A DNA stretch of 64,000 nt from Gemmatimonadota bacterium (GTDB lineage: Bacteria > Gemmatimonadota > Gemmatimonadetes > Gemmatimonadales > Gemmatimonadaceae): contig JADJNZ010000001.1 in NCBI GenBank assembly GCA_016714015.1, positions 682,001-746,000 on the forward strand, written 5' to 3'. Shown here one piece after another: positions 54,834 to 63,782 of this stretch (positions are counted from its first letter, which is position 1; every line of letters starts with the position of its first letter). The notes beneath the pieces were generated by a model. It did not search any database and was not told the origin of the DNA. It saw nothing but the letters and a program-made list of their open reading frames with translations. A program made the translations under genes and the position numbers.

Positions 54834-56303
54834 CTACAACCGCATCACCGCGCGAACGTCGGCATCCAGCTGGTCCGATGCTCGGTTGCGAGTGGCGAAC
54901 GAGACCCCGAGGAAGACCAGCAGCGACGCGACGAGCGTCAGGCCCGTGACCGTCACCCCCGCCGGCAGAGTGAAGACCTTCGCGTAGGCCGCCGTCTCGA
55001 GGCCGAGGGTCAGCACCAACCCGGTGGCGATGGAGGCGATGGCGCCCTCTCGCGTCGCCCCCTCCCAGTTGAGTCCGATCGCGAGCGCGGGAAGCGTCGT
55101 CGCGGCGAAGAGCCCGTAGCCGAAGATCCCGAGGAAGGCCACGAGCGTACCCGACGTCTGGGCGAGGACGGCACCGGCGACGCACAGCAGCACGGTCCAG
55201 ACCCGACCGGCGCGGAGGGCGCGCACGTCGTCACGCGGACGGGCCGTCGCGAAGGCCTTCGGCAGGTCATGCGTGATCGCAGCCGCCCCCACCGAGAGGA
55301 ACGAGCTCACGGTGCTCATGATCGCCGCGGCGACGCCCGAGAAGACCAGCGCCGCAACGACGCGCGGCAGGTACCCGAGGAGGAAGGTCGGCGTCGCATC
55401 GTCCGGGCGCGCGAGCGGGGGAAGGTCGCCGCGCGCGACGAGCGCGCGCACCGCGAGACCGACACTGAAGAAGAGCAGGAGCGCGAGCGTCATCGCGCCG
55501 GTCATGAGGAGCGGGTACCAGCGGAGTCGCCGCACATCCTTGAGCATGTAGTACTTGTGCGCGACATGCGGCTGCCCGAAGGACCCGACGCCGAAGACGA
55601 AGAAGAAGGAGAGCGCGACCATCGCGCCGCGCGCGCCCCACGGGCCGATCAGCGTGGGGTCCGCGGACTGCAGTGCGCGCGTGATGGCCGCGAGGCCGCC
55701 ACCCGCGTCGAGCGCCGCGATGAAGACGAACGTCGACGTGAGCGCCATCAGCAGCCCCTGGAAGACATCGGTCCAGATGCCGGCGAGGATCCCGCCTCCC
55801 ACGGAGTACGCGAGGAGCACGGCGGTCCCGGCCCAGAGGCCGGGCGCGAGCCCGACGCCGAAGAGCGCGTCGACCACGATCCCGAGCGCGAGCACGTTGG
55901 TGCCGAGGTAGCCGACGACGCCGACGAGGATGGCGACGGCGCTCAGTCCCTGCGCCGCGCGTGACCGGTAGCGCGCGCCGATCGCGTCCGGGACGGTCAC
56001 GAGTCGCCGCATCTCGCCGAGGAGTCGCATGCGCTTGCCGAGGACGAGCGCGCCCATGGTGTTGGTGAGCGAGGCGGGGAGCGAGATGAACAGCGCGGTC
56101 ACGCCGACCGTGTAGATCAGCCCGGGCCCGCCGATGAAGGTGAAGCCGCTCAGCGTGGTCGCCATCGCCGCGATCGCGAAGGGGAGGAGTCCCACGTTGC
56201 GCCCGGCGACGAAGAAGTCCTCGGTCGTGCGGGTGCGGCGCGCGGCCCACCAGCCGATCCCGGCGCACGCGGCGAAGTACGCGATCCCGACCGCGACGAT
56301 CAT
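54834..56303 (-). CDS. Sodium:solute symporter family protein
   Basis: A 489-residue SSS-family permease with about 13 membrane helices. It begins MIVAVGIAYFAACAGIGWWA, and the SSS signature GGPGLIYTVGVTALFISLPA and the segment AAAIMSTVSSFLSVGAAAI (TM8-9 Na+-site region) are present. The solute is not identifiable; organic acids, amino acids or nucleosides are all possible. The start ATG 56303 overlaps the stop of the small membrane protein upstream (ATGA); the longer frame to 56624 is a shadow. The pair may function as a two-component symporter. Confidence 0.88.
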   Translation of the reverse strand: MIVAVGIAYFAACAGIGWWAARRTRTTEDFFVAGRNVGLLPFAIAAMATTLSGFTFIGGPGLIYTVGVTALFISLPASLTNTMGALVLGKRMRLLGEMRRLVTVPDAIGARYRSRAAQGLSAVAILVGVVGYLGTNVLALGIVVDALFGVGLAPGLWAGTAVLLAYSVGGGILAGIWTDVFQGLLMALTSTFVFIAALDAGGGLAAITRALQSADPTLIGPWGARGAMVALSFFFVFGVGSFGQPHVAHKYYMLKDVRRLRWYPLLMTGAMTLALLLFFSVGLAVRALVARGDLPPLARPDDATPTFLLGYLPRVVAALVFSGVAAAIMSTVSSFLSVGAAAITHDLPKAFATARPRDDVRALRAGRVWTVLLCVAGAVLAQTSGTLVAFLGIFGYGLFAATTLPALAIGLNWEGATREGAIASIATGLVLTLGLETAAYAKVFTLPAGVTVTGLTLVASLLVFLGVSFATRNRASDQLDADVRAVMRL

Positions 56304-56722
56304 CGGCGGTCCCGCAGGGTCGCGAGATCCGTGTCGTCGAGGACCTCGCGCTCGAATGCGATGCCGTACGCGACGGGCAGCAGCACGAGCGGCACCGCGT
56401 GCACGAGGAGCATCAGGATCGCCGTCGGCCGCGGCAGTCCGAGCAGGAGGGGCGCGGTCGCGTCGGGTGCTGGCATCGCGAGCGGGATGAGGAACCCGGC
56501 TGCAACGTTTACGAAGCTCGCCGCGATCGCCGCGGCAAGGACGGGCGTCCGGCGGCCATGGCGCGCCGCGCCCAACGACGCGAGTCCGGCGAGCACGGCG
56601 GTCGTGCCCGACGCGAGCCACCACGGGGCCGCCGTGGCGCCGAGGCCAAGCAGCACCGCGCCGTACGCGATGGAGACGCCGAGCGTGCCGAGCGAGAGGA
56701 GGAGGAGGCCAGCGCGATGCAT
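56300..56722 (-). CDS. Small four-helix membrane protein, partner of the symporter
   Basis: A 140-residue protein with four hydrophobic segments (about residues 5-30, 34-53, 60-83, 98-121) and a short charged C-terminus (EREVLDDTDLATLRDRR). No family could be assigned. It ends on the symporter start with a 4-nt overlap, an arrangement used by small symporter-associated subunits (DUF485/DUF4212-like in other SSS systems), but I see no clear sequence match. Confidence 0.65.
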   Translation of the reverse strand: MHRAGLLLLSLGTLGVSIAYGAVLLGLGATAAPWWLASGTTAVLAGLASLGAARHGRRTPVLAAAIAASFVNVAAGFLIPLAMPAPDATAPLLLGLPRPTAILMLLVHAVPLVLLPVAYGIAFEREVLDDTDLATLRDRR

Positions 56723-56816
56723 CGGGGAAAGCTCGCCGCGTGGCGTGTTCCGACGCTACGGGCGCCGCACTGTGCCGCGGACATCAAGGGTCTCTCCTCG
56801 CGCGGCAGCGAGCCAA

Positions 56817-56848
56817 GCGGGGCGGAAGCCTCTCGGCCCCCGCCCCGC
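56817..56848 (-). terminator. Possible terminator downstream of the M14 peptidase gene
   Basis: GCGGGGCGG (56817-56825) pairs with CCGCCCCGC (56840-56848), loop of 14 nt. It lies 22 nt after the M14 stop on the minus strand, with no T-run. Confidence 0.4.
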
Positions 56849-56870
56849 CTGTTCGTTCACCACGATCGAG

Positions 56871-59645
56871 CTACATCGTCGGCTTGTTCGCCCCGATCAG
56901 CCCGTTGAAGACCAGCTTGAAGGTCCCCGCCGGCTGCGCGCGGAAGAGCGCTTCTGGACCGATCAGGCGCACCGTGCCGCGCCCGACCGTCGCGTCCGCC
57001 GCCGCCACACCGCCCTCGAGGTAGTTCTGGCCCCACGCCCAGCCGCTGCGCAACGGGGTCGCGGTGTCGAACCACATCAACGGCTTCACGCCGCGCGCGA
57101 GCGCGTCCGGCGCGAGCCGGAAGACGGGGCTGTTGTCGTACATCACGATCGCGCGCGTGCCCATGCCGACGGTGGCCGGCTGCTTGTTGTCCACCGCCAC
57201 TTCCAGCAACGAACCCGGCACGTAGAACTTCGTGTTCCCGAGGTCGCGCGGGGCACCGTTCGGCGCGGACTCGACGAGATGGTTCGAGAGCGGGAGATCG
57301 AGATGCTCGGCGATGTTCGTCGAGCTGCCGATGGTGATGATGATGCCGCCGTTCTCGACGAACTTGCGGATCTCGGGGATGGAGCGCTGCGCCGAGATGT
57401 TGCCGACGGTGCGACGCAGTTCGGCGGGGAGCGAGGCCGTATCCGGCCCGCCGCCACCGAAGCCGCCGCGGCCGCCTGCGGGCGCGCCGGTCTGCCGCGC
57501 CGGGATCGCGCCGTCGACGAAGACGATCGCGTCGTACTTGCTGTTGAGGTTGCCCGCGTCGATGTCCTGCGCGTAGACGACGGTGAAGTTGAATTCGTAC
57601 TGCTCGAGCAGGAAGCGCGTCCAACCGGCCGGCATGGAGCCGCCGTAGCGATCCCAGAGCGCGACGCGGAGCGACTTGACCGGCGTCGCGCCCGCGGCGG
57701 CTCCGGCGGTGAAGTTGAGCCCGAGCTCGCGCGCGGCGCGCTCGACGATGGGACGGCTCGTCCCGTTGCTCGGGATGATCCAGGTGCCGTCGGCGGCGCG
57801 GGAGACGGTCGCGCCGGCCTTGAGCAGGCGGTTCACGGCGATGAACGCGTCGTTCGTCGCGCCCGAAAGCGCCCAGGTGCCGCCGCTCGCGACGGTGCCC
57901 GCCGAGGGCTTCACGCGCTCGAGCGGCGGGATCCGCGTGAGCGGGCCCGTGACGTTGTCGAGGACGCGGTCGAACTTCACGCCCATCTGCATCGCGAGCG
58001 TCCAGCCGGCGTTGTCGTACGGCGGCGTCGGCGCGCCACCGGGCACGCGGAAGTCGTCCGGATGATCCTGCGGCTCGAACATGTCGAGCACGTGCGAGCC
58101 GAAGGCCTGCGCGGTGCGCACCACGTAGGAGTTCGCCGGGTACTGCTTGCCGCCGTGCGAGAACGCCGCAGTGGCGCGCTCGACGTCGATGCCGTTCTTC
58201 TGCAGCGCGACGATGAAGCGCACCGCGGTGGGGAAGTCCGCCTGGTCGGCCGGGATGATGTACGCACGCGGATCGCGGCGCTCCGGCGAATGCAGCGTGT
58301 TGTAGAGCGCCTGCGCCGCCTCGCCCGAGCGCGACTGCCCGGCGCCGGCGAAGCCACCGCCGGCGACCGGCCCCTCACCGCCGCCGGTGTTGCGCGCGCG
58401 GTTCTCGGCGGCCATCTGGTTCTGGATCGCCTCGATGCGACGCGGCCAGACGGTCCAGCTGTCGGTGCCGCCCTTCACGATCTGGTCATGGCCCATCTTC
58501 CAGATGTTGTAGAGGAAGTGGTCCTTGTTGCGCGCCACGACGTCGAGCACGGCGTAGTTGGCCGTGACCGAGTAGTCGATCGACTGGCGGAACTTCCACG
58601 GCCCCGGCTTCACGGGGAGCGGGACATCCGCCTGCGGGAGCTGGCGGTTCGGGACGAACGGGATCTCGATCGGCGTCGGGTTGCCGATCGTCTCGGTGAG
58701 GAGCCCGATCATGTTGTGGAAGTAGGCCGTCGTGCGAAGCCCGCCGTTCCACCAGGTGGAGTAGCCGGTCGTCGCGCGCATCACGACGCCGCCCTTGTCC
58801 TCGAGCACGAAGCGGTTGTGCATCGCGCTGCCGACGATGTCGAGGCCGGTGCGGATGAGCGGGTGCAGGTTGTAGTTCATCGGGTCGCGGAACGGCGGCG
58901 CGAACATCACCGTCCCCGAGGGCCCCGTCTGGTGATGGTTGTACATCACCTGCGGATACCACTCGGTGTACAGCACCCGGTTCATGTTCTCCGACTCGGG
59001 CTGCGATGCGAGGTAGAAGTCGCGGTTGTTGTCGTGGCCGATGTACTTCTGGTAGAGCCGCGGGATGTTCATGTTGCGACGGCGCGGGTCGGACTCGCGC
59101 ATGTACCAGTTGCTCACCAGCTCCATGCCGTCCGGATTCGCGTGGACCATCACGATGATCAGGTCGTTGCGGAGCCGGGTCGTCTCCTCGTCGTCGCGCG
59201 AGACGAGCTGCCAGTTGGTCTCGATGAGCTGCTGCGCCCCGAGCACCTCGGTCGCGTGCAGGCCGCCGTCGATCCAGACGATGCCCTTCCCTTCCTTGGC
59301 CAGCTGTGCCGCCTGCGCGGAGGTGATGCCCTCGGCGCGGGCGAGCTGCTCGGCGATGCGCCGGTACTTCTCCTTGTTCCGAAGGTTCTCCGGACTCGAG
59401 ACGATCGCCATCAGCTGCGGACGCCCCTCGGCGGAGAAGCCGATGGTGTCGAGCTCCATGCGATCGGACTCGCCGGCGAGCTTCTGCCAGTACTCGACGA
59501 ACCTGGTGTAGTTGGGAAGGACGTAGTCGGCGCCGATCTCGTGGCCGAAGAAGTCCTTGGGGGACGTGAGACGCTGCTGGGCGGCTGCCGAGAGGGACAG
59601 GACCGCGGTGAGCGCCAGCGCATGACGAACGGAGCGCCAGGACAT
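56871..59645 (-). CDS. Exported M14-family zinc carboxypeptidase-like protein
   Basis: A 924-residue secreted metalloprotein. A Sec signal peptide (MSWRSVRHALALTAVLSLSA, cut near AAAQ) precedes the peptidase domain. The zinc site H130-x-x-E133 is in GGLHATEVLGAQQ, with NHHQTGPSGTVMF downstream as the region of the third ligand. About residues 500-924 form a C-terminal part of unassigned fold with a Gly-rich GRGGFGGGG linker near residue 740. An AGGGAG Shine-Dalgarno sequence fits the ATG at 59645. Enzymatic specificity is unknown; peptide C-terminal trimming outside the membrane is likely. Confidence 0.87.
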   Translation of the reverse strand: MSWRSVRHALALTAVLSLSAAAQQRLTSPKDFFGHEIGADYVLPNYTRFVEYWQKLAGESDRMELDTIGFSAEGRPQLMAIVSSPENLRNKEKYRRIAEQLARAEGITSAQAAQLAKEGKGIVWIDGGLHATEVLGAQQLIETNWQLVSRDDEETTRLRNDLIIVMVHANPDGMELVSNWYMRESDPRRRNMNIPRLYQKYIGHDNNRDFYLASQPESENMNRVLYTEWYPQVMYNHHQTGPSGTVMFAPPFRDPMNYNLHPLIRTGLDIVGSAMHNRFVLEDKGGVVMRATTGYSTWWNGGLRTTAYFHNMIGLLTETIGNPTPIEIPFVPNRQLPQADVPLPVKPGPWKFRQSIDYSVTANYAVLDVVARNKDHFLYNIWKMGHDQIVKGGTDSWTVWPRRIEAIQNQMAAENRARNTGGGEGPVAGGGFAGAGQSRSGEAAQALYNTLHSPERRDPRAYIIPADQADFPTAVRFIVALQKNGIDVERATAAFSHGGKQYPANSYVVRTAQAFGSHVLDMFEPQDHPDDFRVPGGAPTPPYDNAGWTLAMQMGVKFDRVLDNVTGPLTRIPPLERVKPSAGTVASGGTWALSGATNDAFIAVNRLLKAGATVSRAADGTWIIPSNGTSRPIVERAARELGLNFTAGAAAGATPVKSLRVALWDRYGGSMPAGWTRFLLEQYEFNFTVVYAQDIDAGNLNSKYDAIVFVDGAIPARQTGAPAGGRGGFGGGGPDTASLPAELRRTVGNISAQRSIPEIRKFVENGGIIITIGSSTNIAEHLDLPLSNHLVESAPNGAPRDLGNTKFYVPGSLLEVAVDNKQPATVGMGTRAIVMYDNSPVFRLAPDALARGVKPLMWFDTATPLRSGWAWGQNYLEGGVAAADATVGRGTVRLIGPEALFRAQPAGTFKLVFNGLIGANKPTM

Positions 59646-59681
59646 CGTGGGGTGACTCCCTGAGGTGAGGGGTGCGAGCCT

Positions 59682-59688
59682 TAGTCTA
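59682..59688. promoter_or_regulatory. Overlapping divergent -10 elements
   Basis: TAGTCT on the plus strand (59682-59687) and TAGACT on the minus strand (59688-59683) are the same near-palindromic site TAGTCTA. The plus copy would serve the M24 gene (leader about 104 nt) and the minus copy the M14 gene (leader about 31 nt). Neither has a clear -35. Confidence 0.35.
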
Positions 59689-59797
59689 CGTTGGCCGGGG
59701 CCGGTCCGCTGGCCCCGTGCGGACTCCCCCGACCCGCGCCATCTTGTGGGACGTCCGATCGCCGTGCGATCGCCTCGCGACCATCCCGGAGTCCCCA

Positions 59798-61336
59798 GTG
59801 CGCCGTCCACCCCTCCCCTCCACGCTGCGCCAGCGCGCGCGTCATCTCGCCGCCACCGGCGCCGTCCTCGCGCTGCTCGCGCTCGGCGCCGGACCGCTCA
59901 CCGCGCAGGTCGCGCAGGCGGAGTTCGCCGCGCGCCGCACCGCGCTGCTTGACGCGCTCCCCGACGGCGTGGTGCTCGTACTAGGGAATGGCGAGCCCAA
60001 TCCCGACTACATCCCGTTCCACCAGCATCCGCACTTCTTCTATCTCACCGGTTTCGACGAGCCGGGCGGCGCCCTCGTGATGGTGAAGCAGGGCGCCTCC
60101 CGCCGCACGATCCTCTTCGTGCGCGGCCGCAATCCGGCACAGGAGGTCTGGAACGGCGCGCGTCTGGGCGTGGACGGCGTGCGGAGCACGATGGGCATCG
60201 AAGGGCGCGACGCGACCGGTCTCCGCACCGTCGTCGACTCGCTCCTGGCGACGAGCCGGACGCTGCACGTGCTCGGCGACATCGGCGCCCGCATGACGGA
60301 ACGCTCCGTGCATGACCAGTTCGTGGACGCGGTCGCCCAGGCGAACGCCGGCGTGACGGTGGACTCGCGCACGGCCTCGCGGGCGATCCTCCAGCTCCGC
60401 GGCAGGAAGAGCACCGCGGAGCTCGAGCGGATCCGCATCGCGAGCGAGATCAGTGCGCGGGGCCACCTCGCGGCCTTCCGGCTCGTGCAGCCGGGCATCG
60501 GCGAGTTCGAGCTCCAGGCGGCGGCCGAGGGCGCGTGGCGCGCCGAGGGGGCGGACGGACCGTCGTATGGCACGATCGTGGGCTCGGGGCCCAACTCCAC
60601 CACGCTGCACTACAACCGCAACGACCGCACCGCGCAGGCCGGCGAGGTGATCGTGATGGACATGGCGGCCTACTTCGACAACTACGCGGCCGACATCACC
60701 CGGACGGTCCCGGTCAGCGGCCGGTTCACGAAGGAACAGCGCGATGTCTACACCATCGTCCTCGACGCGCACAAGGCGGCCGAGCGGCAGATCCGCGTCG
60801 ACGGCCCGGCGCGCGCGATGACCGACTCGTCCAACGCGGCGCTCGCCGCCGGACTCACCGCGCTCGGACTCATCGAGTCCCCGACCGCGACCTACGACTG
60901 CGGCACCGCCGACCAGCCGCGCAGCTGCCCGCAGATCGGCCTCTACTACATGCACGGCCTCGGCCACGGCATCGGCCTGCTAGTGCACGACCCCGACCAG
61001 TACACCACGACTGGGAAGTTCGCGGTGGGTAGCGCGTTCACGATCGAGCCCGGCCTCTACGTGCGCGGCAACCTGCTCGACATCATCACCGACACGCCAC
61101 GCAATCGCGAGGTGAAGGCGAAGATCGGCGCGGCGGTGCGCCGCTACGCCGACATCGGCGTGCGCATCGAGGACGACTATCTCGTCACGGCGAACGGGGT
61201 GCTGCGTCCGAGCGCGATCGTCCCGCGCGAGATCGACGAGGTGGAGAAGGTGCTCGCCGAGCCGCGCACGCGCCGCGACCCCGCGGTGGTGGAGCGCTAC
61301 CGCCGCTTCAAGAGCGGCCGCCAGCAGGCGCCGTAG
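59798..61336 (+). CDS. Exported Xaa-Pro aminopeptidase (M24B)
   Basis: A 512-residue secreted proline-specific aminopeptidase. The signal peptide ends near PLTA-Q. The N-terminal creatinase-like domain (to about residue 190) has HQHPHFFYLTGFDEP. The dinuclear metal ligands are D287 and D298 (VIVMDMAAYFDNYAAD), the His in MHGLGHGIGLLVHD, and the Glu residues in FTIEPGLYV and GVRIEDDYLV. The GTG start at 59798 directly precedes the signal (VRRPPLPS); upstream sequence in the same frame does not look like coding. It overlaps the convergent M61 gene by 29 nt. Confidence 0.88.
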   Translation: MRRPPLPSTLRQRARHLAATGAVLALLALGAGPLTAQVAQAEFAARRTALLDALPDGVVLVLGNGEPNPDYIPFHQHPHFFYLTGFDEPGGALVMVKQGASRRTILFVRGRNPAQEVWNGARLGVDGVRSTMGIEGRDATGLRTVVDSLLATSRTLHVLGDIGARMTERSVHDQFVDAVAQANAGVTVDSRTASRAILQLRGRKSTAELERIRIASEISARGHLAAFRLVQPGIGEFELQAAAEGAWRAEGADGPSYGTIVGSGPNSTTLHYNRNDRTAQAGEVIVMDMAAYFDNYAADITRTVPVSGRFTKEQRDVYTIVLDAHKAAERQIRVDGPARAMTDSSNAALAAGLTALGLIESPTATYDCGTADQPRSCPQIGLYYMHGLGHGIGLLVHDPDQYTTTGKFAVGSAFTIEPGLYVRGNLLDIITDTPRNREVKAKIGAAVRRYADIGVRIEDDYLVTANGVLRPSAIVPREIDEVEKVLAEPRTRRDPAVVERYRRFKSGRQQAP

Positions 61337-63155
61337 CCGCGGCGCCACGCCCCCGCAGGATCCCCGCGCGCACGCGTCGTGCGCGCGGGCTCGGGTTCGC
61401 GACCGGCGCGACGTGGCGGTCGATCAGCGTCGTCACCTCGACCGTCACGTCGATCCGCAGGGTGCCGCCGCCCCGACGCACCTCGAGCGTCATCAGCGCG
61501 CCGGGACGCTTCCCCCAGAAGTCGCGCCACGCGTCGCCGAAACTCGGGTCGAGGGTGGACCGGCCACCGATCGCGGTGATCACGTCATCCACGCGGAGCC
61601 CGGCGCGCGCGCCCGCCCCCAGCGAGTCGATCGCATGCACGCGCACCCCCAGCGAGTCGGCGCGCAGCAGGGCGCCGAGCCGGGGCTCGTGGGTGGAGTC
61701 CTCGACGATGCGCCAGCCGGCGAGCGGGAGCCACTCGTGCCACGGGTAGACCGCGCGCCCGTCCACATACCGCTGCTCGAACGGCCCGAACGCCTTCCCG
61801 CCCGCCGCGCGTGTGACGGCGTTCCAGAAGTCATCGCCGGTGAAGCCGCGTCCCGCCTTCCAGGTGCTCGTCCACAGCTCGCGCATCACGTCATCGAGCC
61901 CGCGTGCGCCGTCGGAGGCATCACGGATCAGGATGTCCAGCGCGAGCCCGGCGAGCGATCCCTTGTCGTAGTAGAGATCGGCGGTGCCGTCCGTGACCCC
62001 GAGCCAGCTCTGCAGCGACGCGTCCTCGAGGGCGATCTCCGGGACGTTCGCGACGTGATCGATCTTGCCGAGCGTCGCGGAGAGGAAGCCCGCCTCGTCG
62101 ATGAGCCCGCTGCGGACCAGTGCGAGGTCGGCGTAGTAGTCGGTGATCCCCTCGCTCATCCAGAGCCATGGCGTCGACTGCATGCGCTCGTAGTGGTACG
62201 GCGTGAGGTCAGCGGGACGCAGTCGCTTCACGTTCCACGCGTGCACGATCTCGTGCACATGGATCGCGACGACGAACGGTTCGTCCAGGTACTCGGTCCC
62301 GACGATCGCGAGTTCGCTCTCGGCGTGCTCGAGCGCGCCCATCCCGCCGTACCCCGAGTCGGCGACCTGAAGGACGGTGTAGCTGCGCCAAGGCACTTCG
62401 CCGAACACCGCGGCGACGGGTGCGACGCTCCGGCTCAGCGCGCTCCAGAGCCGCGCACGACGCTCGCCGCTCACCGACCCTTCAGGATAGGTCGCGAGCC
62501 GCATCCACCGCTCCGCGACGCGCAGGCTGTCGAGGTCGAATCGACCGACGAAGAACGGATGATCCATCAGGTCGTGCACGTCTCGCGCGGAGTAGCTGTT
62601 CGGGGTGGCGGCGGAGGTCATCCCGGTCGCGACGCGCCACGCCGGCTCGGTGCGGACCTGCACCGTCGCGGGCGTGTCCGGATGCCCCTCGACCATGAGG
62701 AAGACGGTGGTGCCGTTGAAGAAGCCGAAGTCCTCCCGGGTCCAGGCGCGCGCGTTGTCGAGGGTGTCCGCCTTCACGCGATAGGTCAGGGTGATCTCGC
62801 CGCGCCCGGACGGGATGATCCGCCAGGTGTCGGGATCGAGCTTGTCCCATCGCAGCTCGCGCCCTCCCTGCCGCGCGGTGAATGCCGACACCTGCCGCGC
62901 GAAGTTCGCGATCTCGTACGAGCCAGGCGTCCAGGCGGGCATCGACAGGAGCACCGGGTCACGACCCTCCACGCGGAAGCTGGCGGTCACGCGCAGGCTC
63001 TGCAGGAACGCCTCCTCGGCGGCGAGCTGGACCTCGAATCGGAGCGCCGAGACGGGGGCGGACCGGAGGGGCCGTTCCGTCGCCTGCGCCGCGACGACGG
63101 CAGGGCTCGCCATGAGGGAGATGAGGGCGATCGCTCGCCGGACGCTCGGGGGCAT
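61308..63155 (-). CDS. Exported M61-family glycyl aminopeptidase with PDZ domain
   Basis: A 615-residue secreted metallopeptidase of the M61 (glycyl aminopeptidase) family. A Sec signal (cut near VVAAQ) is followed by an N-terminal beta domain (25-170). The catalytic region has GALEHAES and the zinc-binding H301-E302-x-x-H305 in HEIVHAW, with the third ligand Glu near 335 in SEGITDYYA. A PDZ domain follows (about 500-580), with GARAGLRVDDVI. The ATG at 63155 starts MPPSVRRAIAL. Its 3' end overlaps the convergent M24 gene on the opposite strand. Confidence 0.88.
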   Translation of the reverse strand: MPPSVRRAIALISLMASPAVVAAQATERPLRSAPVSALRFEVQLAAEEAFLQSLRVTASFRVEGRDPVLLSMPAWTPGSYEIANFARQVSAFTARQGGRELRWDKLDPDTWRIIPSGRGEITLTYRVKADTLDNARAWTREDFGFFNGTTVFLMVEGHPDTPATVQVRTEPAWRVATGMTSAATPNSYSARDVHDLMDHPFFVGRFDLDSLRVAERWMRLATYPEGSVSGERRARLWSALSRSVAPVAAVFGEVPWRSYTVLQVADSGYGGMGALEHAESELAIVGTEYLDEPFVVAIHVHEIVHAWNVKRLRPADLTPYHYERMQSTPWLWMSEGITDYYADLALVRSGLIDEAGFLSATLGKIDHVANVPEIALEDASLQSWLGVTDGTADLYYDKGSLAGLALDILIRDASDGARGLDDVMRELWTSTWKAGRGFTGDDFWNAVTRAAGGKAFGPFEQRYVDGRAVYPWHEWLPLAGWRIVEDSTHEPRLGALLRADSLGVRVHAIDSLGAGARAGLRVDDVITAIGGRSTLDPSFGDAWRDFWGKRPGALMTLEVRRGGGTLRIDVTVEVTTLIDRHVAPVANPSPRARRVRAGILRGRGAAATAPAGGRS

Positions 63156-63269
63156 CGGGGAAGGCTCGGGGGTTCCCCCCTGCCACCGCAAGGCTCCTGG
63201 TGGCGTTCCCGTGCCGTCCGGCCGCGCTCAGTCGTCTTTGGCGTTGGACCCTTCCCTCCAGGCCCCGCC

Positions 63270-63767
63270 ATGACCGCACCCACCGCCCGTTCACGCCCGC
63301 AGGAGCAGAAGCGACTCCATCTCGTGATGCGAGATGGGTCGCTGCTCGAGGGCCACGTTCATACCGCCGAGGATATGTCCCTCGTGACCTTCCTGGGGAG
63401 CCGGAAGGGCGGCTGGATGAACATGATGGATGCGCGCCGCCCCAAGCTGCAGGAGCCGCCCGGCCACCTGATCGTGCAGGCGGACCTCGTGGTGCTCGCC
63501 ACCGCCCCAGACCACAACGTCAACGCCGTGAGCCAGGCGGTCACCGGCCAGGGCGAGCGCGAGGTGGAGCTGCACCTCGTCGGCGGCAAGCGCATCCGCG
63601 GCGTGATGTACCTCGCCCCGATGCAACGCATGAGCGACTACCTGCACCAGTGCGGCAAGTTCGCGGGGCTCTCGCGGGCGGTCTTGCTGCCCGAGCAGGC
63701 GGAACTCGGCGAGGTGGCGGTCAATACCGCGGCGATCGCGACGGTGGCGGAGGCGAAGGTCGAATAG
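63270..63767 (+). CDS. Hypothetical protein with two related halves
   Basis: A 165-residue protein, cytosolic by composition, of no family I can name. The two halves look related: LHLVMRDGSLLEGHVHTAED and VELHLVGGKRIRGVMYLAPM have the same pattern (hydrophobic strand, polar turn, G-containing strand), as do the segments that follow. The small beta-strand pattern suggests a barrel-like fold. The ATG at 63270 starts MTAPTARS; the 784-residue frame before it is antisense to the M61 gene and not real. No partner is evident next to it. Confidence 0.7.
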   Translation: MTAPTARSRPQEQKRLHLVMRDGSLLEGHVHTAEDMSLVTFLGSRKGGWMNMMDARRPKLQEPPGHLIVQADLVVLATAPDHNVNAVSQAVTGQGEREVELHLVGGKRIRGVMYLAPMQRMSDYLHQCGKFAGLSRAVLLPEQAELGEVAVNTAAIATVAEAKVE

Positions 63768-63782
63768 CCGTTGCCGACGCGC

